Part shown: in pieces, positions 7,239-7,634 of the stretch
How positions within the stretch are numbered: position 1 is the stretch's first letter
Layout: every line of letters begins with the position of its first letter
DNA from: Solimonas_A sp035476855
GTDB taxonomy: Bacteria > Pseudomonadota > Gammaproteobacteria > Nevskiales > Nevskiaceae
DNA length: 7,634 nt
NCBI GenBank assembly: GCA_035476855.1
Contig: DATILC010000254.1
Location: 1-7,634, forward strand
Direction: 5' to 3'
The notes under the pieces: model-generated
Databases searched by the model: none
Told to the model about the DNA's origin: nothing
What the model saw: only the letters and a program-made list of their open reading frames with translations
Program-made: the position numbers and the translations under genes

Positions 7239-7634
7239 TCAGCGGCAGCTCAGCACCGAGATTTCCACGGTGTCGGTTACCACGCGGCTGGCCAGGTCGG
7301 TCAGCTGGCCCTGGGTCTTGCGCAGGTCCGGGCCGGCCTGCCAGGCCAGGCGATAGTGGCGACCGGGAGTCAGACGGATCGCCACGGCATGTCGCGAGCC
7401 GGTGGCGCTGGCTGCTGCCGGCTCGCCCAGCTTGTCGCCGAGGTCCATGCGCAGGTAGATGACGCTGTTGGTGATCACGTCGAAGTCCAGCGTCGGCGCC
7501 AGCGGCCCGCCGTTGGCGGTGGTGGGCTTGCTGCCCCAGCGACTCTGCACGGCCGGATCGGCGGCGCCGACGTACTGCCAGCGCGGATTGCCCGGCATGC
7601 AGAAGTACAGGTTGGCCGGCCGGTCGGGCGCGAT
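7239..7634 (-). CDS. Hypothetical protein, 3' part (start beyond window)
   Basis: The frame is open from the right edge to a TGA at 7239-7241, giving at least 131 C-terminal residues. There is a Met codon at 7598, but the 12 codons before it (reading I-A-P-D-R-P-A-N-L-Y-F-C) look like protein and no ribosome site precedes the Met, so the true start lies outside. The visible part has beta-rich, secreted-type character: no transmembrane segment, segments such as L-D-F-D-V-I-T-N-S-V-I-Y-L-R and R-H-Y-R-L-A-W-Q-A-G, and one Cys at each end (in L-Y-F-C-M and in the last residues L-S-C-R) that could pair. I do not recognise a family. It converges on the small membrane protein gene, with the terminator between them. 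Confidence 0.65.
   Translation of the reverse strand: MAPDRPANLYFCMPGNPRWQYVGAADPAVQSRWGSKPTTANGGPLAPTLDFDVITNSVIYLRMDLGDKLGEPAAASATGSRHAVAIRLTPGRHYRLAWQAGPDLRKTQGQLTDLASRVVTDTVEISVLSCR

Overview
The window is a GC-rich, densely coding stretch of a Gram-negative chromosome. The proteins (a PspA/IM30 homologue, an acetyl-CoA synthetase, an MHS-type major facilitator, and a lipoprotein with Met at +2) and the strong GC bias at third codon positions fit a gammaproteobacterium of the Xanthomonadales/Lysobacterales type. That placement is an inference from protein style; there is no rRNA or other marker here. I see no mobile element, tRNA, CRISPR array or phage gene.

Layout. From 29 to 1478 a compact minus-strand operon reads, in transcription order, pspA, a 41-codon membrane microprotein gene, a YiaA/YiaB-family two-helix inner membrane protein gene, and a YceK/YidQ-type lipoprotein gene. 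A candidate sigma70 promoter and a small palindrome lie just upstream of pspA. Positions 1479-1776 are non-coding and also hold the terminator of the next gene. From 1777 to 3741 (minus) lies a full-length acetyl-CoA synthetase gene (acs). Upstream of it, at 3903-5576 (minus), is an MHS-family proton-coupled carboxylate/osmolyte transporter with an unusual ~118-residue periplasmic insert. A hairpin separates the two.

From 5742 to 6527 (minus) lies a secreted protein of 261 residues built from a strict 51-residue repeat with paired cysteines. It resembles a disulfide-bearing version of MORN repeats and is the most unusual object in the window. It is divergent, across a 334-base spacer, from a small plus-strand gene (6862-7146) for a one-helix membrane protein with a very basic tail, which ends in a textbook terminator. 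The right edge holds the 3' part of an unrecognised minus-strand gene that continues past 7634.

How they may work together. The pspA cluster looks like an envelope-maintenance unit: a peripheral membrane coiled-coil protein with three small envelope proteins. The MHS transporter and acs may form a carboxylate uptake and activation pair (substrate into the cell, then acyl-CoA). The remaining genes have no assigned role, and no complete new defence or biosynthetic system is visible.
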